Assembly (NCBI GenBank): GCA_008802785.1
Contig: VUYT01000001.1
Coordinates: forward strand, 248,001 to 312,000
Direction: 5' to 3'
DNA length: 64,000 bases
From: Symmetrospora coprosmae
Lineage: Eukaryota > Basidiomycota > Cystobasidiomycetes > Symmetrosporaceae
A program made the position numbers and the translations under genes. Position 1 is the first letter of the stretch, and every line of letters starts with the position of its first letter. Under the pieces are notes generated by a model, which worked only from the letters and a program-made list of their open reading frames with translations, was not told where the DNA came from and searched no databases. Positions 43,642 to 55,200 of this stretch are shown here, one piece after another.

Positions 43642-43813
43642 GGCTGCTATATCTGCTCTGTACTGCTATGCTGCTCCTGCACTGTGCTTGCTGATGGATG
43701 GAGTCCGTCTGAAGGTGAGAGCCGTGGATGGAATGGATGGACGGGGGACCGCCGCTCTCCTCCCTTCCGACCACCAACATCCTCGAAAAAAGGCATATCT
43801 GCACACCAACAAT
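43642..43813. promoter_or_regulatory. Short bidirectional promoter region, RPN5 and LRP1
   Basis: Only 172 bp separate the two start codons, so both promoters and leaders must overlap. I looked for a fungal proteasome-associated control element (GGTGGCAAA) and do not see one. Confidence 0.6.
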
Positions 43814-45145
43814 ATGGCTGCTAATGGCACACCAGACCTCTCCACCGTCCTCGACCAGCTCGGGGGCTCGCTCGACAGCGTCCAGGCTGCGCTCGAGCCT
43901 TTACTCGCCCGTCCCCTCGAAGAAACGCTCGCAGAGCTGCCAGGACCCATCGAACGCGCAAAGGTGCTGTTCTGGATCGCATACACGATCCACAGCTGCT
44001 CATGGGGTGGGTGTGGACCGCTTGTCTCTATCCAGAGCGGAGCTGCAGAGTCTGACCTCGTGGCCCTCGCCCGTCCATTCCGGTTGTGCAGTCTATGCAA
44101 AGACCAGAGGAGCTGATGTAGAGACCCATGGCGTACTCGACGAACTAGTGCGTATCATCGCATTGCCTGCCTCGTCGAATGGACATGCTGACACCCTTCT
44201 GCTTCATTGCGACTGCTGCAATTCGCAGAAACGCATCCAGCCTTACAATGGCAAGATCAATGCCGCATCAAAGCAGACTGCTTCTGGGGCGTCAGGAGGC
44301 GACAAGCGTGAGTGCAGCGGATGGTGCTTCTCCGTCTCGTCTGTACGTGCAACGCGGACGAGGCAGCTAATGCCATGGCTGTACACCCATTCTCCCAACT
44401 CTGCAGGCACCTTCAAGATCGACAAGGACGCTGCGTCCCGCTTCATCAGAGCTGGCACGCACAACAAGGCCGGCGCGCCCAACGCGAGCAGCTCCTTCTA
44501 CACGTCAGAAGCCACGGTAGACGACCCTCGCAAGAACGAGAACGACGGACCTGGGGTGCACAGTAGGCTGAGCAGCCTGAGCCGGAACGCTGCTGGCAAG
44601 GGGAAGAAGCCGGAAGAAGCGGACAGCAACGACAGCAGCAGCAGCAGCAGCGAAGAAGGGGATCTGCAGGTGCACAATGGTGGGAACGAGGCAGTTGCTG
44701 CCCCGACATCCGCCAGCACGGTCAAGGGCAAGAAGAGGAAATGGAATGCAGAGGGCATCATAGAGGGCGAGGACGACTCTGCTGAAACGGGGACTCTCGA
44801 TGACGCATCCAAGAAGGCGACCCAGGATCCTCTTCAAGGTGAGTTATTGCAGCGTCGGACGCGTCAGGCATGTCCAAGCTGAAACGGCTTCGCTTTTGTC
44901 CAGGCTACGACGGCTCGACTAATTCAGCATCGAACGGGCTGACCAGCAAGCAGAAAAAGCGCGTAGAGAAGAAGTTAAAGAGGAGGCAGCAGCAGCAGCT
45001 GGCGGACACGCCTATGAACAGGTCAGCCGCAGCCAGCCTGGTCTCGTCGCCTGCTCCATCCGCCAGCAGCACCGGAGATGCCGGAGAAGGTAGCTCCTCC
45101 GGTAGCAAGGCAAAGAAGCGCAAGAATAAAAAGGTTGCCGAGTAG
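43814..45145 (+). CDS. LRP1: Exosome cofactor Lrp1/Rrp47 (C1D family)
   Basis: Nuclear RNA-binding partner of exosome nuclease Rrp6, used in rRNA, snRNA and snoRNA 3' trimming. Predicted 333 residues from exons 43814-44006, 44092-44147, 44229-44307, 44407-44838 and 44904-45145. The N-terminal Sas10/C1D domain reads LDQLGGSLDSVQAALEPLL, RPLEETLAELPGPIERAKVL, AYTIHSCSWVYAKTRGADVE, then HGVLDEL joined to KRIQPYNGKINAASK. The C-terminal half is Ser- and Glu-rich and ends in Lys-rich patches (KKRVEKKLKRRQQQ; KAKKRKNKK), typical RNA-binding tails of this family. The seryl-tRNA synthetase gene starts only 112 bp downstream on the same strand. Confidence 0.9.
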
Positions 45146-45257
45146 ACGAGGGAGCTACATTATGTATATATCCTAGTCCCTTCTTCTTCTGCAACCATTC
45201 GTTGGCGCGCAGGTCTGCTGCTGCCCTCATGTCTCGCTCCTACTAACCCCGGAGGAC

Positions 45258-47145
45258 ATGCAACTCTCGCGCATCCAATACAATGCGACCGCATATAGCG
45301 CCCTAGCAGGGCCTTTGCGCTGCAGCATCCGCCTGCTGCGTGCGCAACGTGCACCAATGTCTGGCAAACGCCATGCGTCATCGTTGTCGTCCTCCCCGAC
45401 CTCGACCTCGACCTCTGCAGGCCTCCCACGCCCTCGACCAGACTTGGGTGCGGTCCTGTCCTCGCCGCAGAGCGTCATTGCAAACCTGCACAATCGCCGC
45501 TCGCCTACCACTCTGCCGCCCGATGAGCTCGTCGCGCGCATACAGTCGCTCCACGCCGAGGTCGCGCACCTCCAGAACCGGTTCAGAGAGCTGAGGGGCG
45601 AGCGGAACGAGCTGGGCAAGCTACTCGCACAGCAGCAGCCGAAGACAACGACGACCTCGAATGAGGACGGCCTTGACGAAGGCGCAGGCGCTCGTGTAGC
45701 TGCAGCTGCGAAGGCGCGCGCAGAGGAGATCCGGCGCGAGCTGAGCAACGGTGAGGATGGTGTCGAGAAGCTGTTGGCGCGCAGCGAAGACCGCCTGCTG
45801 GAGCTCGGCCTCGAGCTGCCCAATGCGACATCACCAGAAGCACCTATCGGCGACTACGACGCTATCCAGATTGTCCGGACTTCGCCCTCATCCTCCGGCC
45901 CCAAAATCGGGTCCGGCAGCGCGTCGAGCTCTGCCTGTAGCTCTGCCTGTACTTCATCAGCCTCGTGTGCCGAGCTGGAGCGGCCAGAGCCCCGCGCAGA
46001 CCACGTCGAGCTCCTCACTGCGCTCGGGTGGCTCCACCTTCCCGTGCACATCACCGGCTCATCGTGGCCGTACCTCCTCTCTGGAGGCGCGCTTCTCGAG
46101 AACGCCTTGATCCAGTACGCGCTCGCCCACGCCGTCAAGGCAGGGTACGAGCTCGTCATCCCGCCCGACGTCGTCAAGCACGAAATCATGAAGCGCTGCG
46201 GCTTCAATCCGCGCGACTCTGGTGGAGAGGCGCAGACGTATTTTGTGTCGACTTCGGCTTCGCGCCCCCGCGCTGGGTCGGCAGGCGCACAAGACCAGGA
46301 GAGCGAGCACAAACACGAGCACGAACTGGCGCTGGCTGCGACCTCAGAGATCCCGCTCGCCGGCTACTTCATGGGCTCTTTGTATAAAGACCCGGCCTCG
46401 GAACTGCCGAGGAAGCTTGTCGCCATCGGGCACGCCTTCCGAGCGGAGGCAGGGGCCAGAGGCAAGGAGTCCAGAGGTCTGTACCGCGTTCACCAGTTCA
46501 CGAAGCTCGAGCTGTTCACTGTCACTACGGCTGAGAATGGCGAGAGCAGTCGGGCGTTGGACGACATGACGGACCTGCAGTGGCGCATCCTATCTGGTCT
46601 TGGGCTACCCCTACGGTGAGTCGTAAGGCATCACCATAAGCCTGCCAAGGATGCTAAGCCTGCTCTGCGCCTCCCCTCACAGCTTGCTCAACATGCCGTC
46701 TGGAGAGCTAGGCGGCTCCGCCTTCCGCAAGTACGACATCGAGGCATACATGCCAGGCCGGGGCAGCTGGGGCGAACTGGCCTCTGCGAGCAACTGCACC
46801 GAGTACCAGGCGCGGCGTCTAGACATTCGGCACAGGGTGCAGCAGCCCTCGACCGAGACGGACAAGGCGCAGAGGAAGCCAACCACCGCCTTCTGCCACA
46901 CTCTCAATGCGACTGCAGCAGCCATCCCGCGCCTCATTGTAGCACTCGTCGAGAATGGCATACGGTTGAACGACAGTGGCCAGTGGGCGGCTCTGGAGCT
47001 GCCGAGGGCCCTGCGGCCGTACTGGATGGGGAGTGAAGCGCAAGAAGAGCGGTGCAGAGTTCAGCTCACCGACGCCAAGATGAGCGGTCGCAAAGGCGGA
47101 CAGCCGGCCAAAACACCGGACAGCATTGAACTTCGATGGATCTAG
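45258..47145 (+). CDS. Seryl-tRNA synthetase, probably mitochondrial
   Basis: Class II aminoacyl-tRNA synthetase charging tRNA-Ser. Predicted 606 residues from exons 45258-46615 and 46683-47145 (phase 2). The Arg/Ser-rich N-terminus and RPRPDLGAVLSSPQSVIANL fit an organellar enzyme after a presequence. The tRNA-binding arm includes ARIQSLHAEVAHLQNRFREL. Catalytic landmarks: SGGALLENALIQYALAHAVK, EIPLAGYFMGSLYKD, motif 2 FRAEAG with GLYRVHQFTKLELF, and motif 3 LNATAAAIPRLIVALVEN. NMPSGELGGSAFRKYDIEAY is also diagnostic. Low-complexity Ser/Ala insertions interrupt the domain compared with bacterial enzymes. A cytosolic SerRS would normally be a separate gene. The C-terminal stop lies 12 bp from the convergent LRR gene's stop. 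Confidence 0.92.
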
Positions 47146-47157
47146 TCATGCTGCCAT

Positions 47158-49400
47158 CTACAACACCGTCGACAGCGACAGGAGCACCGACATGGCCACG
47201 AGCGCGGTCGAGCCGCAGCTGGCCAGGCTCGGCGAGCCACCGCTCATAGCGTATGCTGCAGCCAGAGACGCGGGGGTCTGCCCGGAGTCGTCTCCTTCGA
47301 CCTTGCTGCCTTCCTGACCAGCTGCGCTCTTCGTCTTGACCTTCTTGCGCGGTGCGTCTGTGCCGTCTGCATCTGCATCTTCGGAGCTAGCGGCAGCATT
47401 CACTGGCCGCCCGCCACCGCGGCACTGCAGCTGGCACTGCGATGCCAGAGAGGCAGGGTCACTCATGACGCTCGAGCTCGGGCAGGAGGAGGTCAGGACC
47501 GGGTCGACTCGGCAGGTGGTCAGGTTCGTGGGCGCTGATCCAGACGGGAAGCGACCAGCTAGATCGTTCCCGTTGAGCGCCAGGAAGGACAGCGAGGACA
47601 GCTTTGTGACGTCGGGGAAGGAGCCCGTGAGGAGATTGCGTTGTAGATCCCTGCGCAGTCTCCAAACACCATCAGCTGCTGTGCTCAACTGCACTACTTT
47701 GGTGCTTGGCAAGATTGCTCACAACTTGGTCAGTTGCGTGAGACCGGCGACGTCAAAGACCTCCCCTGAAAACTGGTTCCTGGCGGCAGAGAACGTCTGC
47801 AGCTCTGTAAAGGTGGAGACGTCCGGCAAGGTGCAATTGAACTGGTTGTCGTCTAGCGCGATCTTCACGAGCGCGTTGTTGGCCTCAATGTTGAGGTATG
47901 TAAAGGCGTTCCTCGATGCGTACAGCTGCGTGAGGTTGTTTGCTTTGGGAAAGTACAGCATGCCGTCGAGCGTATTGTTGCTGATATGCAGCGAGCTGAG
48001 GGAAGTGCTGTTCTGCAGCGTGGGCGGGATGGTCCCCGTTAGCGCGTTCTGATCCAGATACAGCGAGGCGAGATCCGGCAGCGCGTCGAATTTGTCGGGC
48101 AGCGCGCCGGAGATGGCGTTGCTGGAGATGTTTCTGCAAGTGCGGAAGACTCGTCAGTCTGGGCTTAGGCTCTCAGACCTTCAGCCGAAACTTACAGTCT
48201 GTATAGGGCAGCCAGGTCAAAGACATGAGCGGACAATGCACCAGTAAGGCCGTTGTTCTCGAGATCCAGTGCAGTCACTCTGCCCTCCGAATTGCACGAG
48301 ACGCCGTACGCTGAGCAGCAGCTGCTGCCGTCCTTGTCGCCCCAGCCGTCTTGTGTGACCCAGTCCGCTCCCCCCATATCTTCGTAGACAGCGGTGAGAG
48401 TCTCGCAGTCAGCCCCGCTACTTCCGGACGACCCCGCTCCGGAACGAGCGGGAATCGCTGATGAGCGGGCTTTCTTTGTTGACGAAGCCGTCGAGCTGGG
48501 CTCGTCCTCGTCTTCGGTCGCTGTGGGCTCGTCATCGGCGCCCTTGCTCGATTGGACAGCTTTCACTTTGGCAGTAGGCTTCGCAGTGGTCGTCTCAGCG
48601 TCATCGGTAGCCGTTGAGTCTTCTTCGGGGTTCGGATCTTCGCTAGCTTCGTCAATCTCCGAGCCAGCCTTGGTGCCCTTGACGGCCTTCACCTTTGCCT
48701 TTGGCGCAAACGTCTCTTCCTCGTCCTCTTCGTCCATCGCCTCCTCTTCCTCATCATCTCCTTTGGCGTCTTTCTTGGACGAAGATGAGCTCTTGACGCT
48801 CTTGACTTTCCCCTTCTCCTCTTCCCAGCTGTCAGAGCTGCTTCCTCCGTAATCTCCCTGATCTCCACGCCACGACCCATCGTCATAGCCATTCGCGTCC
48901 TTCCCCTTCTGCTTCCCCTTTCCTTTCTTGCTGCCTCGGCCTCGGCCACTGCCACTGCCGCTCTCGCGCTCGTCATCCTCGTCGTCCGCATCGTCGTCGT
49001 CCTGTTCCTCCCCATCGTCATCGTAGTGGTGACGTCTGCGGGTTAAGATGATGTGCTGGACTGTCGTGAGCTGCGCCGGCAGGTGCCGAGCGTCAAGCTC
49101 ATGGGGGTGTTGGCCCTCCGCCGCGACGGACCTCGGCGAGCTGGAAACTCGCCCAGCTCGCAAGCGGCGCCTGTGGAGGTAGTGCTGCGGCGAGCTGTAC
49201 TCCAGCACAGTGGCAGCTGGAGGCTGCTCAGCTGCAGCACGACGGACCTGTGGCAGGCGGAGGCGCCGGGAAAGGTGCATCGAGGGAGCGTGCCGGTGCG
49301 TCGGGAGGGCTTGCACTACATAGAACGAAGAAAGTAGAAGGAGGTCGAGGAACAGAATCAAATGCACGGCAGTCCGGCTGCTCGTGCCGATGGTCAACAT
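47158..49400 (-). CDS. GPI-anchored cell-surface leucine-rich-repeat protein
   Basis: Predicted 702 residues from exons 49400-48196, 48133-47723 and 47650-47158, phase 2 at both joins. The N-terminal hydrophobic signal includes AVHLILFLDLLLLSSFYVVQ. A long Asp/Glu/Ser/Lys-rich spacer follows, with RGRGSKKGKGKQKGK and repeated (V/A)KAV(K/Q). An LRRNT-like cap, CETLTAVYEDMGGADWVTQD with CCSAYGVSC, resembles plant-type extracellular LRRs. About eight repeats follow, for example LDLENNGLTGAL, LYLDQNALTGTIPPTL and LQRNLLTGSFPDVTKLSSLS. The C-terminal GSTALVAMSVLLSLSTVL is a GPI-attachment-type tail. No kinase or cytosolic domain is seen, so it is not a receptor kinase. Likely cell-wall or surface recognition; the ligand is unknown. 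Confidence 0.85.
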
Positions 49401-49819
49401 CGTAGAGAAATGGCCGTCGAGGCGAAAGTTGGAAAGAGACGGGTGTCTAGCGGCCGGCGCTATGTCCGCACTCTCGCTGCTACCGCGGCCGTGGGGGACC
49501 TGGAAAGACGGAGGACAGGATTGGTCGAGGATGGAGAGCACTCGGAGAGGAGAAGGGCGTATGGCTGATGTTCGCCCGGCTGTGCAGACCTTGTGGGACG
49601 GGTCACATCCGAGGCGCCAAATCCCCCGCCGAGCCGGTCCGATTCGCAATCTGCATCACCAGGTGGCAGGCACGATTGATACGGCACTGACAGCGCTGTT
49701 ACCGCGGCAGAGGGACGCACATGTAGATGATCAGTCATGTTGTCAGTAAGTTTGCAGTTCCGAAGCATATTGTGTCTTGTCACGCGCTGCGCAAGTAGTC
49801 ATGGATGAATGGATTGCAG
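49401..49819. other. Intergenic, NUP49 3' end and LRR gene promoter
   Basis: About 420 bp between two minus-strand genes. Nothing beyond presumed 3' UTR and promoter is visible. Confidence 0.55.
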
Positions 49820-51680
49820 CTACCGGATCGACATGCTCTGCACCGACTCGAGCACGCCCGCCTCGCTCCCAAGCACCTCCCTGCGCCGCTCGATAAATGG
49901 ATCGCGGACGCTTCCCGTCCTCTCGCGCCAGAGGTCCCTATACTCCGCCTTGAGCTCGCCGATGCCCTGCTCGAGCTGGCTGAGTCGGCTCGCGAGCTGC
50001 AGCGTCGCGCTGTGCTGGGCGCGCAGAGTGGGCAGGAGCGACTTGACGACGTCTGGGTCAGAGCGCGAGAGCGAAGCCTGCACTTGCGCGATGCTGTCGC
50101 GGTACACGCTGAGCCGCCGGGAAAGGTCTTCAGCTTTGCGGCGGAAGAAACTGCCACCGGCGCGAACTACCTAGTCAGCTCTGACCGTGACTCCGCACCA
50201 CGGAAAATGATAGAGGCAAGGCCGCACTCACTCCTGCAGGAATGTCGGATGCGGCCTCTGGTTTCCCTGTGCGCCCTGCGGGTGTCCGCCCACTCCTTGT
50301 CCAGGCGCCACGGGTGCGCGGTAGCTGTCGATGATCTGTACCGCTTTGACTGCGTCGCGCAAGCTGCCCTCGAATCTGCCGCGCAGCTCGCCCGTGTACT
50401 TTGCATCGTGGTTGAGGTGGTTCGACAGCGCAGAGAACTCGAGGCTGACGCTCCGCAGCATGCGTGACGTCTCTTCGATCTCGGCGCCGAGCTTCTGCGA
50501 CGACAGAGAGTCGTAGATGGCATTCCGGCCCTGGATATATGTCCTGTGTCCCAAACGTGCGCGCGAAGGCGTTCAGTGGGCTCGTTGCGCGAACTCGGCT
50601 GGAGCAGGCCGGCAGATTACCCACTCAATCTCTTCGATCATCTTGCGCGCAGGCTCGGGCAGGTCCTCGAACTTGGTCGATTTTGTGATTGGCGCGTTGC
50701 TGCCGCTGCCGCTCGGGCCCTGGCTCTGTGATCCTTGCTGCTGCTGCTGCTGTTGGGAGGGTTGCTGTGAAGTCGAAGCGCTGTGGGCAGGGGCGAAACC
50801 GCGCTTAGCGCTTGCGCGATACACAGAGCCACTGACTGATGAGCTGCGACATACCCGAAGTTGAGTCCGGACGTTGTGCTGGTTGCTGTTCCGGCAGCCC
50901 TTTTGAGAAGCTCGGGGAGCGGTCAGCTCGTAATCGCGGCACAGGCAGGCCCCACAGACCAACGCGCCGCCGTGGTTGATTCCCAAGATGCTCACGGTGC
51001 GCCAAAGCTAAAGGTTGGCTTGCTCTGCTGCTGCTGCTGTTGAGCGGACGTGTTGGCGCCTGAGGATCCAAAGAGGCCTGTCGAAAGGGTTGTCCGTGCG
51101 TGTACGTGTGGTGAGGGCAGCCATCACAGTGAGTTCGCGTGAGAGTACCTCCTGTCAAAGAACGACCCGACGCACCTGCTCCACCAGCCGCTGGCGCTGG
51201 CGTCGACGCGGCCGGTTTGGCGCCAAACCCTCCAAAGCTGAACCCGGTGCTTCCTCCCGCTGCGGGTGTAGCCGCAGTCTGCCCAGCGGGTTGCTGCTGC
51301 TGCTGCTGCTGTCCGAATCCAGAGAAGAGGCTGCTCCCTCCTGATGGCTGCTGCTGACCCCCAAAGAGGCCCGTCGTTCCCGTGGATGTCGTCGGTGTCG
51401 AGGCTGCTGCCGGTGCTCCAAACGAGAAGGTGGGCGCAGCAGATGGCGTTGAAGACGGAGCTGAGGCCGCAGGCGCGCCAAAGGAGAAGCTGCTGTGCAG
51501 GATGCGCAGATCTCGAACATCAGTGCGGTTCGCGCTCTCGCTGCTCTCGCTGCTGCTGCTGGGATGCCGGCTCCTTCTCCTTCCCTCCGGGCGCGCCCTC
51601 ACTCACGGTTTGGCGGCACCAGGCGTGGGCGTACTATTCTGCTGCCCGAACCCCCCACCAGTACCGAACGAGAAGGCCAT
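49820..51680 (-). CDS. NUP49: FG nucleoporin Nup49/Nup58
   Basis: Component of the central Nsp1-Nup49-Nup57 channel complex of the nuclear pore. Predicted 438 residues from exons 51680-51607, 51492-51176, 51077-50996, 50899-50855, 50780-50625, 50543-50232 and 50150-49820. The N-terminal half has FG repeats: MAFSFGTGGGFGQQN, SFSFGAPAASAP, GLFGGQQQ, FSFGGFGAKP, GLFGSSG and FSFGAP. A Gln-rich linker leads to the coiled-coil anchor: KFEDLPEPARKMIEEIE, TYIQGRNAIYDSLSSQKLGA, RKAEDLSRRLSVYRDSIAQV and SRLSQLEQGIGELKAEYRDL. Length and order fit fungal Nup49. Exon 2 could start three bases later. The 45-nt exon 50899-50855 encodes AAGTATSTTSGLNFG. Confidence 0.88.
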
Positions 51681-52252
51681 GGCGGTATGCGATGGCGATG
51701 ACTGTGTCCGGGTTGACCGGAGCAGAGAGGAGGGAGCGAGGTGGCGAAGGTGCCCTGTTCCAGGTCTGCTGGCCGGATCTACGCGCCCTTACCACAACCA
51801 CATTCCACAATCACTACAGCGCGATTCGCATCATTGCATCAGCTACCACATACGCGGCGTTCTTCTCTGCGCAGTCACGATATCACAGACTGCATGCATC
51901 AATCATGCTGCTGATGAGTCCCGCATCCACGTGCACGTGCGTTGCTGACAGTCCACGGACACGGGACTCTGCGCACAGATCTGTACTGGCACTGAGGGTG
52001 CATCGCTCCTCTGTGCGTGTTATGAGATGGGCCATCCTCTGTATCTGCCTGTCCATGCCCTTCCTGTACTCTTTAGATGGTGGCGACACCCTGCGGGTTC
52101 CGCCGGGGCCGCTCCGTCCCTGACGACAACCGACGGACGACGTTTCAACCTCATCACCGCCGTGTCTCCTCCCTTTCAACATCTCCCATCTTCCAGTTCT
52201 GGTCGGGACCTTCCCCTTCGCTTCTCTGCTTCTCGTCTCCACTCCACCTTGC
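51681..52252. other. Intergenic, divergent NUP49/TPP2 promoter region
   Basis: About 570 bp. C/T-rich stretches precede the TPP2 start. No exon recognised. Confidence 0.55.
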
Positions 52253-55200
52253 ATGCAACTGGCCTCACTGCGCAGCTCCCTCCGAGTCGCAGCCACGGCA
52301 TCCGCACCCCTCCGATCCACAGCATCGCCAGCAGCAACAGCGACAATGACCCGCCGCCAGGTCGTCGTCCCTTCCTCGCCCTTCCCGTCCAGCGGTCTCC
52401 TCCCCAAGGAAGAGATCCAGGCGGCCTCCTTCGTCAAGCAGTTCCCAGAGTACGATGGCAGAGGGGTGCGCGTTGCCGTCCTCGACACGGGCGTCGACCC
52501 GGCCGCGTTCGGCCTCGACGGCAAGAACAAGGTCGTCGATCTCATCGACTGCAGTGGTGGGTACATCCGCAATCGCAAGGTTCCGCGCGCCAACCCGAGC
52601 TGATCGCGGGCGACGCGGCATTGGCTTTGGCTTCGCCTTTGGTCCAGGCTCTGGAGACATCGCCTTGAAACCGGTCGAGCCCCTCCCGACCAGCGCAAAG
52701 GACTCAGGCAGCGCCATCACCCTGCCAGGTCTCTCTGGGCGGACACTCCTCGTCAGCCCGGACTGGGCCAACCCATCGGGGAAATGGAAGGTCGGGTTCA
52801 AGCGGGCATACGAGCTCTTCCCTGGCAACCTCGTCTCGCGCAGGAAGCGGGAGCGCAAAGTAGAGTGGGACGTGAAAGTCGCAACGCTGCTGAGCCAGGC
52901 CAGCAAGGATGTCGAGCAGTTCGACCGGGATGCCGACCCCGAGAAGACGGCCAGGGCGGGGGCAGCCCAGAGCAGCACTATGCAGACCAAACCCGCTGCC
53001 GCCTCATCTGCTGCTGCGACAGCGACCAGCAAGAGCAAGGACACAGACGCAGACACAGACACAGCAAAGGACAAGAGCGATGCAGAGAAGAAAGAGGACG
53101 CAGAGAAGGAGCACGCGCGCAAGGCCAAGAAAGCCGATCTCGAGGCGCGACTCGCGTATCTGAACGAGCTGAGCAGCGACGCCGAGGATCCGGGACCCAT
53201 CCTGGACGTTGTCGTCTGGCACGATGGGAAACACTGGCGCTCCGTCGTCGGCGGGGCCGAGGGCGAGGGCGTCGAACAGAACATTGCGTCCAACCCACCA
53301 GTCCCCTCTGCGCCTCTCAGCGACGAGAATAAGGACATGAGCACCAGCACCAGCACCAGCACGAGCGAAAAGGCGACGCTCGACCTACGCGACAAGAAGC
53401 CAATGACAGACTACCGCAAGGAGAGGCACTACGAGCGTTTCGGCACGCAGGACCTTCTCACTTACAGCGTCAATTTCTACGACGACGGACAGGTCATTAG
53501 GTGAGGCTGTGCATTATCCTCGATCCAAGGCTCTGCATCAAGGAAGCGCCCTGCTGACGCGAGAATTGTCTGGTGTCGGCACCCGATTTACAGCATCGTA
53601 TGCTCCTCCGGCATACACGGCACTCATGTTAGTTCGATCGTTGCAGCGAACGTCGAGGACAACCCAGATATCAACGGTGTCGCGCCCGGTGCAGAAATCG
53701 TCTCGCTCATGATAGGCGACAACAGGCTGGACTCTCTCGAGACTCATCAGGCCCTCATGAGGGCGACAAAGGCCATCATGTGGGTGCTGCACTGGTTCTT
53801 CAATGTCAGTGCCAGACTCTGACGTCGTGTGCTGCCACTCTCCCCGTGCCCGCTGCCGCTGCACAGCGATACCGAGTGCGACATGTGAGTGGCGCTTCGA
53901 ACGATCTTCGAAAGCGTTCCTGGCTGACACGTCCACAATACGTGTCTCACATCAGCTGCAACATGTCATTCGGTGAAGACGCCGCTTTCGGCCTCGAGAA
54001 CCGCGGGCAGTTCGTCTCGATGCTGCGCGACGAGGTCATTAAGAAGCGCAATGTCATCTTTGTGACGTCCGCCGGTAACTCCGGTGAGCGAGCAGAGCGA
54101 TCTTGCGGCCTTCCTCATTCTGTGTCCTGCGACGGGCACATCGCTTGCGGCCAACAAAGGCAGGCTGACGCGCTGCGTTGCCGCTGCAGGACCCGCACTG
54201 ACGACCGTCGGCGCGCCCGCAACAACCTCGGGAGTCATCAGCGTTGGCGCGTATGAGACGCCGTCAATGCAGACGGCAGAGTACGCCTTGCTCGAGAACG
54301 TTCCTGCAGGGCCGTATACGTGGTCCTCACGCGGCCCCACGTTCGACGGCGAAAGCGTGTCGATCTACGCTCCCGGTGCGGCCGTCACGGGCGTCAACAA
54401 GTACAATCTCCAGCTCACACAGCTCGCTAACGGGACCTCGTGAGTGCTTCTCTTTGACCGCGATTGCGCGAGCGCGATGCAGTGTCCACTGACTGGCTGG
54501 TTGACTTGCTTTCGCTAGAATGGCCTCTCCGAACGCCTGTGGTGCCATCGCTCTCGTCCTCTCCGCGCTCAAGGCCGAGAAGATCGGCTACACCCCTGCG
54601 CGTATCGCGAAAGCGCTCAAAGCATCGTCGAAGGACGTCGACGACCCGCAGAATGTCGGGCTAATCCAGGTCGAGGCGCTGTACAAGTACCTCGTTGCGC
54701 ACAAGGACCAGCCGGACGAGGACGCCGACTTTGACGTCGCGGTCGTCAAGCAGGGTACGCCTGCCCCAGATTACGGCAGGACCCTTTCGGAACGCGAGGG
54801 CATGCGCGGGGTGTATCTGCGCGAGAAGGAGGAGACGAGCCGGCTATTTGAGGCTGCCGTCTGGGTCAGGCCGTCCTTCCCGACCGTGCAGCAGACCGAG
54901 AAGCTCTACAACCTCGACCTGAAGCTGGCACTGGCCGCGTCGGAGCCATGGGTCAAGACGCCAAGCTTCCTCTCGCTTCCCTCCGCTGGTAAGAGGAACT
55001 GGTTTACCTGATGGTGGCGTGCTGTGGACTACATGCCTGAAAGTAACAAGATCGTACCTAACCGCAGGCCGCAACTTCAACATCCGCGTCGACCCGACCG
55101 CTCTGCCCGCCGGTCTGCATTGTGCCGAGATCCGCGCATACGACACTGCTACGCCCGGACGCGTTGTCTTCACCATCCCAGTAACAGTCTGCAAACCTGA

